64,000 nucleotides of DNA from Roseiarcus sp963835955 (GTDB lineage Bacteria > Pseudomonadota > Alphaproteobacteria > Rhizobiales > Beijerinckiaceae). The notes beneath the pieces are model-generated. The model saw nothing but the letters and a program-made list of their open reading frames with translations. It searched no databases and was not told where the DNA came from. Shown piece by piece: positions 27,422-36,874 of this stretch. The stretch lies in assembly GCA_963835955.1 (NCBI GenBank), contig CAWIHZ010000005.1:1-64000 (forward strand), given 5' to 3'. The number at the start of each line of letters is the position of its first letter. Position 1 is the stretch's first letter. Both the position numbers and the translations under genes were made by a program.

Positions 27422-30400
27422 TCAGGTCTGCACCGGCTCGGGCTTCAGGAAGCGCTTCGGCTCCCACCCCGCCATTTCTTCATAGAGTCGGTATTTCTCC
27501 TCGATCCCGGCCTGGGCGGCTGTGAGCAACTGCTCAGCCTCGACCGGGCGGGTCCGCGCCAACGAACTGTAGCGGATTTCGTTGTAGGCATATTCGCGAA
27601 ATCGCAGGGTAGGGCGCGGCGAATCGAGGCGGAACGGGTTTTCTCCGACAGAGCGCATCGCCGGATCGTAGCGAAACAGCGGCCAGTAGCCGCTCGCCAC
27701 CGCCAAGTCCTGTTGGCGCATGCCGAACTGCATGTCGATGCCGTGCGCGATGCAGTGGCTATATGCGAGGATCAGGGACGGGCCGGGATAGATCTCCGCC
27801 TCGCGGAACGCCAGCAACGTTTGCTGCGGGTTGGCGCCCATGGCGACCTGGGCGACGTAGACGTTGCCGTAGGCGATCGCCTGCAGCGCCAAGTCCTTAC
27901 GTGCGACGCGCTTGCCGGCGGCGGCGAATTTCGCGACCGCGCCCAAAGGGGTGGCCTTCGACGCCTGGCCGCCGGTGTTGGAATAGACCTCGGTGTCCAG
28001 CACCAGAATATTGACGTCGCGCGAAGCCGCCAACACGTGGTCCAGCCCGCCGTAGCCGATGTCATAGGCCCAGCCGTCGCCGCCGACGATCCAGATGCTG
28101 CGCCGCACCAAATGATCGACCACCGACAAAAGGTCCTTCGCTTCGGATTCGTCGCCCAAAGCTTGCAGGCGCTCAATCAACGTGGCCACGCGCGCGCGCT
28201 GCGCGCGGATTTCGAACTCATGGTGTTGCGGCGCGGCGAGGATCGCCTCGACCAGTTCCGCCCCGAGCTTCGGGGCCAAGTCCCGCGCCAGCGTCGTCGC
28301 CAGTTCCAGATGCTTGTCGGCGGCCAAGCGAAAGCCGAGGCCGAATTCGGCGTTGTCTTCGAACAACGAGTTCGACCAGGCAGGTCCGCGGCCTTCCTGG
28401 TTCTTCGACCATGGCGTTACTGGCAGATTGCCGCCATAAATCGACGAGCATCCGGTGGCGTTGGCCACCATCATGCGGTCGCCGAACAGCTGCGACAGCA
28501 GCTTCAGATACGGGGTCTCGCCACAGCCGCCGCAGGCCCCGGAAAACTCGAACAGCGGCTCCAAATATTGCACGCCACGGACATTGGCGAAATCGACACG
28601 CGCACGATCATTGACCGGCAAACCTTGAAAGAACTCAAGGTTGAGCTTTTCCGCCGCCAGCAACGGCAGTTTGTCGCGCAAGTTGATCGCTTTCATGCCG
28701 GATTCGAGCGGACTCAACGCCGGGCAGGCCTCAGTGCACAGCCCGCACCCGGTGCAGTCCTCGACCCAGAATTGCAGCGTGAAGCGCACATCGGGGAAGC
28801 CGCGCGCATTGATTGGTGCGGATTTGAATTCGTCAGGCGCCCCGGCCAGCTGGGCCGCGTCGTAATATTTGGCGCGGATCACTGAATGCGGACAGACGAA
28901 ACTGCACTGCCCGCATTGCACGCAGAGGTCAGGTTCCCAGACGGGAACCTGTTCGGCGATGTTGCGCTTCTCCCAGGCGGCGGTGCCAGACGGGAAAGTG
29001 CCGTCGACCGGCATTTGGCTGACCGGGATCGCGTCGCCCAGCCCCTCCATCATTCTTGCCGTGACCTCGCGGACAAATTTGGGCGCGTGCGCTGGCACGA
29101 TCGGGGGGCGCTCGGAGCGACTGGTGGCCTCCGGCGGCAGACGCACCTCGAAGAGCTGCGCCATTGTGTCGTCGACAGCCTTGAAATTGCGGCGCACCAC
29201 ATCCCCACCGCGGCGGCCATAGGTCTTGCGAATCGACGCCTTGATGTGGCTGATCGCCTCGTCCTGCGGCAACACTCCTGAGATGGCGAAGAAACAGGTC
29301 TGCAGCACGGTGTTGGTCCGCCCGCGCAGCCCCACGTCCTGAGCCACCTTAGAGGCGTCGATGACGAAGAAGCGCAGCTTCAGCGCGATCATGCGCTTCT
29401 GCATGGCGTGCGGCAGGCGATCCCACACCGCTTCGGGACCGTAGGGACTGTTCAGCAGGAATGTCGCGCCCGGCGCCGCTAATCGCAGCACGTCGATTCG
29501 TTCGACGAAATCGAACTTGTGGCAGGCGACGAAGTTGGCGCGCTGAATGAGGTACGGCGCGTGGATGGGCCGCGGGCCGAACCGCAAATGCGAAACGGTC
29601 TGAGCGCCCGATTTGTGCGAATCGTAAACAAAATAGCCCTGAGCGTAGAGTGCGGCGTCCTCCGCGATGATCTTCACGCTGTTCTTGTTCGCGCCCACCG
29701 TGCCATCGGCGCCCAGGCCGTAGAACACCGCCTGCACCACGTCCGGCGGGTCAATGTGGAACGTTGGATCGACCGGCAGACTGGTATTGCCAATGTCGTC
29801 GGTGATGCCGACAGTAAAGCTCCTTCTCGGATCCGACTTCTCCAGTTCGTCGAAAACCGCTTTGACCATTGCCGGGCTGAAGTCTTTCGACGACAGCCCG
29901 TAGCGTCCGCCGATCACGAGCGGCATCGACGGGCGTTCGCCACGCGCCACGGCCGTGGCGAGCGTCGCCACTACGTCGAGGTAGAGCGGCTCGCCGGCAG
30001 CGCCAGGCTCTTTTGTCCGGTCGAGCACCGCGACGGCGCGAACGGTCGGCGGCAGCACGCCTGCGAAAGCCTCGGCGGCGAACGGACGATAAAGCCTCAC
30101 CTGCAGCACGCCGACTTTCTCGCCCCGCGCGCATAGCGCCGCCGCGGTCTCCCGGGCCGTCTCTGCGCCCGAACCCATCAACACGATCGCCCGTTCGGCG
30201 TCCACCGGCCCGTGGTAGTCGAATAGATGATACTGGCGTCCGGTGAGGCTTGCGAAGCGGTCCATCGCCCGCTGGACGATGGCGGGCGTGCGCGCGTAAA
30301 ACGGATTGACCGTCTCGCGCGCCTGGAAGAACGTGTCGGGGTTCTGTGCGGTGCCGCGCACGAAGGGATGCTCCGGGTCTAGCGCGCGGGAGCGGTGCGC

Positions 30401-31003
30401 GCGCACCAAATCCTCGTCGATCATCGCCCGGATCTGCGCGTCGCTTAGCAGCGCGAGCGTGTTTATTTCGTGCGAAGTGCGGAACCCGTCGAAGAAGTGC
30501 AGGAACGGCACCCGCGAGGCCAATGTGGCGGCCTGCGCAACCGTCGCCATATCGTGCGCCTCCTGCACCGAAGCCGAGGCTAGCAGCGCGAAACCGGTCG
30601 GCCTACTCGCCATAACGTCGGAATGATCGCCGAAGATCGACAACGCCTGCGTGCCCACCGAACGTGCTGCGACGTGGAACACCGTCGCGGTCAGTTCGCC
30701 GGCGATCTTGAACATGTTGGGCAGCATCAGCATCAGGCCCTGCGAGGCGGTGAAGGTCGTCGTCAGCGCGCCCGATTGCAGCGCGCCATGCACCGCGCCG
30801 GCGGCGCCGCCCTCGCTCTGCATTTCCTGGACCACCGGCTGGTTGCCCCAGATGGTGGGCACGCCCGCCGCCGCCCATTCATCTGCCAATTCAGCCATCG
30901 TAGAGGATGGGGTGATCGGGTAAATCGCAATCACCTCGTTGACCCGGTACGCGGCGTGCGCGGCGGCGGTATTGCCGTCCATGGTCGCGGTATGCTGGTC
31001 CAC
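27422..31003 (-). CDS. nifJ: Pyruvate:ferredoxin (flavodoxin) oxidoreductase
   Basis: This 1193-residue single-chain PFOR converts pyruvate and CoA to acetyl-CoA, CO2 and reduced ferredoxin or flavodoxin. Domain order is complete. An N-terminal pyrimidine-binding domain (AIYPITPSSTMAE, about 28) comes first, then the CoA/transketolase-like domain and the gamma domain. Two 4Fe-4S motifs follow: CVQCGQCSFVCPHS (about 690) and CTGCGLCTEACP (about 745). The ThDP domain has GACGGCGETPY near 820, GGDGWAYDIGYGG near 970 and NTGGQ near 1005, plus a C-terminal extension. The length matches proteobacterial NifJ (about 1190). It is the middle gene of a leftward operon behind a GltD-like flavoprotein. 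The enzyme is oxygen-sensitive, implying microaerobic or anaerobic use. Confidence 0.96.
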   Translation of the reverse strand: MDQHTATMDGNTAAAHAAYRVNEVIAIYPITPSSTMAELADEWAAAGVPTIWGNQPVVQEMQSEGGAAGAVHGALQSGALTTTFTASQGLMLMLPNMFKIAGELTATVFHVAARSVGTQALSIFGDHSDVMASRPTGFALLASASVQEAHDMATVAQAATLASRVPFLHFFDGFRTSHEINTLALLSDAQIRAMIDEDLVRAHRSRALDPEHPFVRGTAQNPDTFFQARETVNPFYARTPAIVQRAMDRFASLTGRQYHLFDYHGPVDAERAIVLMGSGAETARETAAALCARGEKVGVLQVRLYRPFAAEAFAGVLPPTVRAVAVLDRTKEPGAAGEPLYLDVVATLATAVARGERPSMPLVIGGRYGLSSKDFSPAMVKAVFDELEKSDPRRSFTVGITDDIGNTSLPVDPTFHIDPPDVVQAVFYGLGADGTVGANKNSVKIIAEDAALYAQGYFVYDSHKSGAQTVSHLRFGPRPIHAPYLIQRANFVACHKFDFVERIDVLRLAAPGATFLLNSPYGPEAVWDRLPHAMQKRMIALKLRFFVIDASKVAQDVGLRGRTNTVLQTCFFAISGVLPQDEAISHIKASIRKTYGRRGGDVVRRNFKAVDDTMAQLFEVRLPPEATSRSERPPIVPAHAPKFVREVTARMMEGLGDAIPVSQMPVDGTFPSGTAAWEKRNIAEQVPVWEPDLCVQCGQCSFVCPHSVIRAKYYDAAQLAGAPDEFKSAPINARGFPDVRFTLQFWVEDCTGCGLCTEACPALSPLESGMKAINLRDKLPLLAAEKLNLEFFQGLPVNDRARVDFANVRGVQYLEPLFEFSGACGGCGETPYLKLLSQLFGDRMMVANATGCSSIYGGNLPVTPWSKNQEGRGPAWSNSLFEDNAEFGLGFRLAADKHLELATTLARDLAPKLGAELVEAILAAPQHHEFEIRAQRARVATLIERLQALGDESEAKDLLSVVDHLVRRSIWIVGGDGWAYDIGYGGLDHVLAASRDVNILVLDTEVYSNTGGQASKATPLGAVAKFAAAGKRVARKDLALQAIAYGNVYVAQVAMGANPQQTLLAFREAEIYPGPSLILAYSHCIAHGIDMQFGMRQQDLAVASGYWPLFRYDPAMRSVGENPFRLDSPRPTLRFREYAYNEIRYSSLARTRPVEAEQLLTAAQAGIEEKYRLYEEMAGWEPKRFLKPEPVQT

Positions 31004-31015
31004 CGTCCGCCCCTT

Positions 31016-32653
31016 TCACGTCGCGGCTGGTTCCGCGACCATCTCGATCGCGTGGCATGGGCATTGCTCGAAACAGACCGCGCAGCCGGTGCATTTCGCG
31101 TAATCGAACCGATAGCGCTTGCCAGGACCCAGCTTGACGATCGCTGCCTCCGGGCAGGCAGCGAAGCAGTTGTCGCATTCAAAGCAATTGCCGCAACTCA
31201 GGCACCGCTGCGCCTCGCGCCGCGCCTTCGGCTCGGTCAGGCCGGCCAGGACCTCGGCGAAGCCGGCGGTGCGGTCCCTCGGCGGCAATTCACGCTGGGG
31301 CGTCGGGTCTGCGTCACTGAACACCGGCAGGTTCAGCATCGCGAAGTCGACCAGCGGCGGAGCGGGGTCTTGCCGGTGGCGGAATCCGCGCAACCAGGCG
31401 TCGATATTGCGCGCGGCCAGCTTGCCGTGGCCGACGGCCACCGTGACCGTACGCTCGCTTGGCACCATGTCGCCCCCGGCGAAGATGCCGGCGGCGCCGG
31501 TCATCATGTCGGGCCCCACAATCACCGTGCCGTCATCCTTGAACGCGATGTCCGGCGTCGCGCGCAGGAACCCGCTGTCAGCGTCCTGGCCGAGCGCGAG
31601 CACCACTGCGTCCGCCTGCAAGGTCTCGAACTGGCCGGTGGGGCGCGGGAAGCCGTCCGGGCCGAGTTCCATCACCTCCACGGTCAGCGAGGTTTCGGCG
31701 ATGTCCTTGATGGTGGTCAGCCACCTGATTTTCACCCCTTCGGACAGCGCCTCGTCGGCCTCGAATTCGTGCGCGCGCATATGAGCGCGGTCGCGGCGGT
31801 AGACGATCAGCGCTTGTTCCGCGCCCAGTCTGCGCGCGGTGCGCGCCGCGTCCATGGCGGTATTGCCGCCGCCATAGACCACCACACGGCGGCCAAGCAA
31901 CGGCTTTTTCCCGACCCCGACCTCGCGCAGCAGGCTGACCGCGTCCAGCACCCGCGCCGCGTCACGAGCTGGGATTTCGATATGGCGAGAGACATGCGCG
32001 CCGATCGCGACGAAAACGGCGTCGAATCCGCCATCTTGCTTTTCGGCGAGCAAATTGGTCACCTTGTGGTTCAGTACGATGCGAACGCCCATCGACTCGA
32101 TGCGCGCGATTTCGTGCATCAGGCCGGCGCGCGGCAGCCGATAAGCGGGAATGCCAAAGTGCAACATGCCGCCCGGCAATGGCCCCGCCTCATGGATCTC
32201 GACCGAGTGGCCGAGCCGGATCAAATGGTAGGCGGCTGACAGCCCGCTGGGGCCCGCGCCCACGATAAGAACGCGCTTGCCGCTGGCCGGCGTCTCGATC
32301 GTCGGCATCCAGTTTTCGCTCGAGGCCAAATCGCCCAGAAATCGTTCCACCGCGTGAATGCTGACCGGCGCATCGAGTTCTCCTCGGTTGCAAGACGTCT
32401 CGCATGGATGGTAGCAGACCCGCCCGTGCACCGCGGGCAACGGGTTGTCGCGCGTCAGCATGTCCCAGGCTTGGCGGTACTTTCCCGCTTGCGCCAGATC
32501 GAGCCACGCCTGGACGTTCTCGCCCGCCGGACAGGCGTGATTGCAGGGCGCCAACAAGTCAACATAGATGGGCCGACGTACGCGGACCGGGCCGGCGCCC
32601 ATGACGCGGGTCAGGTCCGGGAGCAGAGTCATGTCGTTGGGCTTGCGCGTCAT
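31016..32653 (-). CDS. GltD-like NAD(P)-binding flavoprotein with ferredoxin domains
   Basis: This 545-residue oxidoreductase is related to the small subunit of glutamate synthase. An N-terminal Fer4_20 cluster region carries CNHACPAGE (about 36) and CYHPCETSCNRG (about 75). It leads into an FAD domain (VLIVGAGPSGLSAAYHL, about 130) and an NAD(P) domain (VVVYGGGNTAMDAAR, about 270). The C-terminus adds a two-cluster ferredoxin (CLSCGNCFECDNCFAACP and CTGCAVCFEQCPCHAIE). No GltB is nearby. Located 12 bases before nifJ, it is well placed to pass electrons between PFOR-reduced ferredoxin and NAD(P)+. The ATG at 32653 has a near-perfect GGAAGGAGG. Confidence 0.88.
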   Translation of the reverse strand: MTRKPNDMTLLPDLTRVMGAGPVRVRRPIYVDLLAPCNHACPAGENVQAWLDLAQAGKYRQAWDMLTRDNPLPAVHGRVCYHPCETSCNRGELDAPVSIHAVERFLGDLASSENWMPTIETPASGKRVLIVGAGPSGLSAAYHLIRLGHSVEIHEAGPLPGGMLHFGIPAYRLPRAGLMHEIARIESMGVRIVLNHKVTNLLAEKQDGGFDAVFVAIGAHVSRHIEIPARDAARVLDAVSLLREVGVGKKPLLGRRVVVYGGGNTAMDAARTARRLGAEQALIVYRRDRAHMRAHEFEADEALSEGVKIRWLTTIKDIAETSLTVEVMELGPDGFPRPTGQFETLQADAVVLALGQDADSGFLRATPDIAFKDDGTVIVGPDMMTGAAGIFAGGDMVPSERTVTVAVGHGKLAARNIDAWLRGFRHRQDPAPPLVDFAMLNLPVFSDADPTPQRELPPRDRTAGFAEVLAGLTEPKARREAQRCLSCGNCFECDNCFAACPEAAIVKLGPGKRYRFDYAKCTGCAVCFEQCPCHAIEMVAEPAAT

Positions 32654-32864
32654 CGGGACCTCCTTCCCCGCGTTCCGTTTTGTCGGCCACAGCGAGGCTA
32701 TCCCTCCCGCCCGTGCATCGCGCCGCCTGACGCGCGCCGAGCTACGCACCGACCGCCGGCTGACGCGCCGCGAAAAGCCGCTGTGCTGTCGGTCGTTTCG
32801 GCGCCTTGACACCGAACCAATAATCTAAGAGATCGCCAGTTACAACGCTTGGGAGGAACAGGAC

Positions 32865-34368
32865 ATGGCGCAAGCCGGGGTCCTGCAATTTGAGAATGTC
32901 GTCAAGGCGTTCGGCGGCACCCAGGCGCTCCGGGGGGTGAGTTTCGCGGTCAACCGCGGAGAGGTCGTAGCGCTGCTCGGCGAGAACGGCGCCGGCAAAT
33001 CGACCCTGATCAAGATTTTAGGCGGGATCGTCGCGGCCGACCGCGGCGCAATTTCGATCGGCGGCGAGCCTTATCGTCACCGCGCGGATGCAGACCAGCG
33101 CATCGCCTTTGTGCATCAGGATCTTGGCCTGGTCGAATGGATGACGGTTGCCGAGAACATGGCGCTCGCCCAGGGGTTTCCGCGCCGCAGATGGTCCGGA
33201 GCGTTTGGGCTAATCGATTGGCCGCGCGCCGAGAAACGCGCCAAGGAGGCGCTTGCCTTGGTCGGCGGCCAGATTGACCCGAGCCGCCGGGTCCGAAGCC
33301 TTAGTCGCACCGAGAAATCACTGGTGGCGATCGCCCGCGCATTGATCGTCGATTGCGATTTCCTGGTGCTCGATGAACCGACCGCCAGTTTGCCGGCCGA
33401 CGAGGTCGAGCGGCTGTTCGATGCGGTGCGTCGGCTCAAGAGCCGCGGCGTCGGCATGATCTACGTCTCCCATCGGCTCGACGAGGTTTTCCGCATCGCC
33501 GACCGGGTCTTGGTGATGCGCGACGGGCGACTCGTCGGCGAGAAACCGGTGAAAGAGACCAGCGCGGAGGAGCTTGTCGGGCTCATCGTCGGCCGCTCGA
33601 CATTCGAACTATTCCGCAAGGCCGAATATGCTGCTGGGCCGACCCGGGTGGTCGTGCGCGGCTTGGCGACGCCGGCCGCGGGACCGGTCGATTTCGACAT
33701 TCGCGAGGGCGAGTTGCTCGCCCTTGTCGGGTTGCGGGGCGCAGGCCAGGAGGAGATCGGTCGCGCACTGTTCGGTGCTATTCCGCATACAGGCTCGGTC
33801 CTTATCGACAACGAGCGGCCGGACCTCTCTTCGCCGCGCGCCGCGGTGCGCGCGAACATCGGCCTGGTCGCGCGCGATCGGGCGGAGGAATCCATCGCCT
33901 CCGCGCTCTGCGTGCGCGAGAACGCATTTCTCAATCCCAGCGCCTCGGGACGCGGCCTGTTCTCCCGCCTGTCGCCCCGCGCGGAAGCGCGCGACGCGAT
34001 CACGCTTGGCGCGTCGGTCGGCCTTCGCCCCAATGACCCCGATTTGCCGATCGAAGGCCTGTCGGGTGGGGAATCAGCAGAAGGTCGTCGTCGGACGCTG
34101 GCTCGCGACGGGCCGACGCCTGCTCGTTGCCGAGGACCCGACGGCTGGCGTCGACGTCGGCGCGAAGGCCGAAATCTACCGCCTGATCGAGCGCGCGCTC
34201 CAGTCGAAGGCTGCGGCGGTGGTGGTGTCGACCGATTTCGAGGAGGTCGCCCATATCTGCCATCGCGCACTGGTCTTCAATCGCGGCCGAATCATTGCCG
34301 AGCTGACGGGCGCGTCGCTCACTACCGAGTTGGTGATCACTGCCGCCTCGGCCTCCGAAGCGGCCTGA
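32865..34368 (+). pseudogene. Sugar ABC transporter ATPase (ABC3), frameshifted in NBD2
   Basis: This tandem-NBD CUT2 ATPase would be about 500 residues. NBD1 is intact: Walker A GENGAGKST near 43, Walker B FLVLDEPTASL near 165. NBD2 begins at about residue 270 with GLRGAGQEE. At the second signature, where LSGGNQQK is expected, a run of four G (34068-34071) contains one base too many. The frame leaves after LSGGES, and the correct sequence (NQQKVVVGRWLA, then AEDPTAGVD) continues in another frame to 34368. All other positions look functional, so this is either a recent mutation or a sequencing or assembly error. Start at 32865 with GGGAGGAACAGG. First gene of ABC3. Confidence 0.88.
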
Positions 34369-34390
34369 CGGGCAGAGCGGGGAAGAGCAA

Positions 34391-35443
34391 ATGGCGACGA
34401 ACTCAATCCGCTCCGACGCTTTGGAGCCAACTCGCGCCGAGCTCGAGAACGTCTCCTTCGCCAGGCGCCTGACCCGGCTTCTGCCGGTCTATGGCCTGCT
34501 GATTCTCACGATCATTCTGATCGCGTTGTTCTCAATCATTCTGCCCGACACGTTTCCGACCATGCTCGATCTGCGCTCGATCATTGCCGATAAGGCGATC
34601 ATTGCGCTTTTGTCGCTGGCTGCGATGATCCCGATGGCGTCGGGGAAGATCGACCTGACGGTCGGGTACGGCATCGTCATCTGGCATATCCTCGCCATCA
34701 GCCTGCAAACCATGTTCGGCCTGCCTTGGCCGCTCGCGGTGGCGGTCGTGCTGGCCCTCGGGGCCGTTGTCGGATTGATCAACGGCCTTCTCGTCGAGGT
34801 CGCCTATATCAACTCTTTCATTGCGACCCTGGGCACCGGCACCGCGCTCTACGCCATTGCGCTCTGGCATACCGGCGGGCGTCAGGTTTTGGGATATCTG
34901 CCGCGCGGCTTTCTCGCGCTGAACGGCACGATGATTTTCGGCCTGCCGATAACCGGCTTCTACGTGCTCGGTCTGGCGGTGATCCTGTGGTTCGTTCTCG
35001 AACATTTGCCGATCGGCCGCTATCTCTACGCCATTGGCGCCAATCCAAGGGCGGCGGCGCTCAATGGCATTCCGGTCCGCCGGTACACGGTCGCCGCCTT
35101 TGTTGCGTCGGGGCTGCTGACCGCGGTCGCCGGCGTGCTGCTGGCCTCGAAGCTCAGGATCGGTCAGGCCAGCGTGGGCCTCGAATATCTGCTCCCAGCG
35201 CTCGTCGGCGCCTTTCTCGGGTCGACCACGATCAAGCCTGGCCGCGTCAATGTCTGGGGCACGATCATCGGCGTCGCCATTCTCGCGGTCGGCATCGCAG
35301 GCATTCAGCAGTTTGGCGGTTCGTTCTGGGTTGAGCCGATGTTCAACAGCATCACCCTGCTCGTCGCCATCGGCATCGCCGGCTACGCCCAGCGCCGCCG
35401 CGCCGCCGCCGAACACCAAGTCAACAAGAAGACCGCCGCCTGA
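34391..35443 (+). CDS. Sugar ABC transporter permease (ABC3)
   Basis: This 350-residue BPD_transp_2 permease has a cytosolic tail of about 35 residues, then around nine membrane helices. The family core ASGKIDLTVGYGIVIW lies near residue 78, FIATLGTGTALYAIALW near 140 and the coupling loop AIGANPRAAALNGIPVRRY near 215. It begins 22 bases after the ATPase gene and is followed, 29 bases later, by the binding protein. The C-terminus is basic (RRRAAAEH). Confidence 0.9.
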   Translation: MATNSIRSDALEPTRAELENVSFARRLTRLLPVYGLLILTIILIALFSIILPDTFPTMLDLRSIIADKAIIALLSLAAMIPMASGKIDLTVGYGIVIWHILAISLQTMFGLPWPLAVAVVLALGAVVGLINGLLVEVAYINSFIATLGTGTALYAIALWHTGGRQVLGYLPRGFLALNGTMIFGLPITGFYVLGLAVILWFVLEHLPIGRYLYAIGANPRAAALNGIPVRRYTVAAFVASGLLTAVAGVLLASKLRIGQASVGLEYLLPALVGAFLGSTTIKPGRVNVWGTIIGVAILAVGIAGIQQFGGSFWVEPMFNSITLLVAIGIAGYAQRRRAAAEHQVNKKTAA

Positions 35444-35472
35444 CGCGGCCGTCGCAACCCGGAGGAAAGTCC

Positions 35473-36582
35473 ATGGGCAAAAGATTATCTCTGATGATGG
35501 TGGCGAGCGTGCTGACGTTTGCCCTCGTCAGCGGCGCGGCGCGCGCCGACTCGCTTGTCGACGAAGCAAAGGCGGTAGTGGCCAAAGCGACCGGCCGGGC
35601 CGACAAATGGGACGGCCCTACCACTGGGCCGAAAGCCGCCGCCAAGAAGACGATCGTCTATGTCGCCGGCGACATGCGCAACGGAGGCATCCTCGGCGTC
35701 GCGCACGGCGTCAAGGAGGCGGCCGACGTGATCGGCTGGACCTATCGAGAGATCGATGGCCAGGGCACGGTTTCCGGTCAGGCGGCGGCCCTGAGCCAAG
35801 CGATCGCGTTGAAGCCGGATGCAATCATCGTCGGCGGCAGCGACGCCGTGCAGCAGAAGGCGGGTCTGGAGGACGCCGCCAAACAGGGAATAACCATCGT
35901 CGGCTGGCACGCCGGGCCGAAGCCTGGCCCGATGGACGGCGCGCCGGTCTTCGCCAATGTCACCACCGACGCGATGGAGGTGGCCAAGGTCGCGGCGATG
36001 AAGGCGATCGCCGACTCCAACGGAACGGCTGGCGTCGTCGTTTTCGCCGATTCCGCCTACGCAATCGCGATCGCCAAGGGCCGGGCGATGGAGGCTCAAA
36101 TCAAGAAATGCGGCGGCTGCAAGGTGCTGGCCTTTGAAGACACGCCGCTCGCCGACACGGCCAATCGCGTGCCCCAGCTCACGACGACCCTGCTCCAGAA
36201 ATTCGGAGCCAAATGGACTCATTCGCTCGCGATCAACGACCTTTACTATGACTCGATGGGCCCGTCGTTGCAGGTGGCGGGACTGAAGGGAGACGGCGAT
36301 CCCCAGAACATTTCGGCCGGCGACGGCTCGGAATCCGCCTACCAGCGCATCCGCAACAAGGACTACCAGTCAGCGACAGTGCCCGAACCGCTCAACATGC
36401 AGGGCTGGCAGCTCGTCGACGAGCTCAATCGCGCATTCGCCCATGAGAAATGGTCGGGCTACGTGCCGGGCGTCCATCTGGTGACGGCGGCCAATATCGC
36501 CTATGACGGCGGCCCAAAAAATGTCTTTGATCCGGATAACGGCTACCGGAACGAATACAAGAAGATTTGGGGCGTCAAATAA
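35473..36582 (+). CDS. Periplasmic sugar-binding protein (ABC3)
   Basis: This 369-residue Peripla_BP_4-like protein has a signal peptide (MGKRLSLMMVASVLTFALVS, cleavage near GAARADS). The mature N-terminus carries an extra helix of about 40 residues (VDEAKAVVAKATGRADKWDGP) before the usual first strand KTIVYVAGDMRNGG, a feature of a subfamily of CUT2 binding proteins. Later segments include IIVGGSDAVQQK and AINDLYYD. It is last in ABC3, opposite to ABC1, ABC2 and ABC4 where the binding protein comes first. The ligand is unknown. Confidence 0.88.
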   Translation: MGKRLSLMMVASVLTFALVSGAARADSLVDEAKAVVAKATGRADKWDGPTTGPKAAAKKTIVYVAGDMRNGGILGVAHGVKEAADVIGWTYREIDGQGTVSGQAAALSQAIALKPDAIIVGGSDAVQQKAGLEDAAKQGITIVGWHAGPKPGPMDGAPVFANVTTDAMEVAKVAAMKAIADSNGTAGVVVFADSAYAIAIAKGRAMEAQIKKCGGCKVLAFEDTPLADTANRVPQLTTTLLQKFGAKWTHSLAINDLYYDSMGPSLQVAGLKGDGDPQNISAGDGSESAYQRIRNKDYQSATVPEPLNMQGWQLVDELNRAFAHEKWSGYVPGVHLVTAANIAYDGGPKNVFDPDNGYRNEYKKIWGVK

Positions 36583-36592
36583 GGTCGCGCGA

Positions 36593-36613
36593 CGGCGGTC
36601 CCTGTGGCCGCCG
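36593..36613 (+). terminator. Stem-loop after ABC3
   Basis: CGGCGG pairs with CCGCCG around a 9-base loop, 11 bases after the ABC3 stop. There is no T-run, so if it terminates it may need Rho or act as a 3' protective hairpin. The rest of 36614-36874 has no convincing gene; a 71-codon frame from 36660 lacks a ribosome site and recognisable features. Confidence 0.45.
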
Positions 36614-36874
36614 GCGTCGTCTTCCACCGGTGGGGTTCGCGCTCCGAGGAGCCTGCGCATGACGCTCCTCGATCCTATCGCGGTCGACCTGGCCCCGCCG
36701 CGGAGTGACAATTCCGGATGCGCGGACACTTCGCGCTCGTTAAGTGGCGGCACGACAAGCCCGCGTGAGACTGCCAATGTGGCCGGAGAAATCCCATTAC
36801 GCGGTTGGAATTGCGGGACGCGTCGTTGCAAGCTTCCAGACTGTTGCAGGCAAACAGTAATTGCAGAGCGCTAG

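Noticed and set aside
36660..36874. 71-codon frame ending right at the cls start
   Set aside because: No ribosome site, no hydrophobic or domain-like segment, composition like non-coding DNA.
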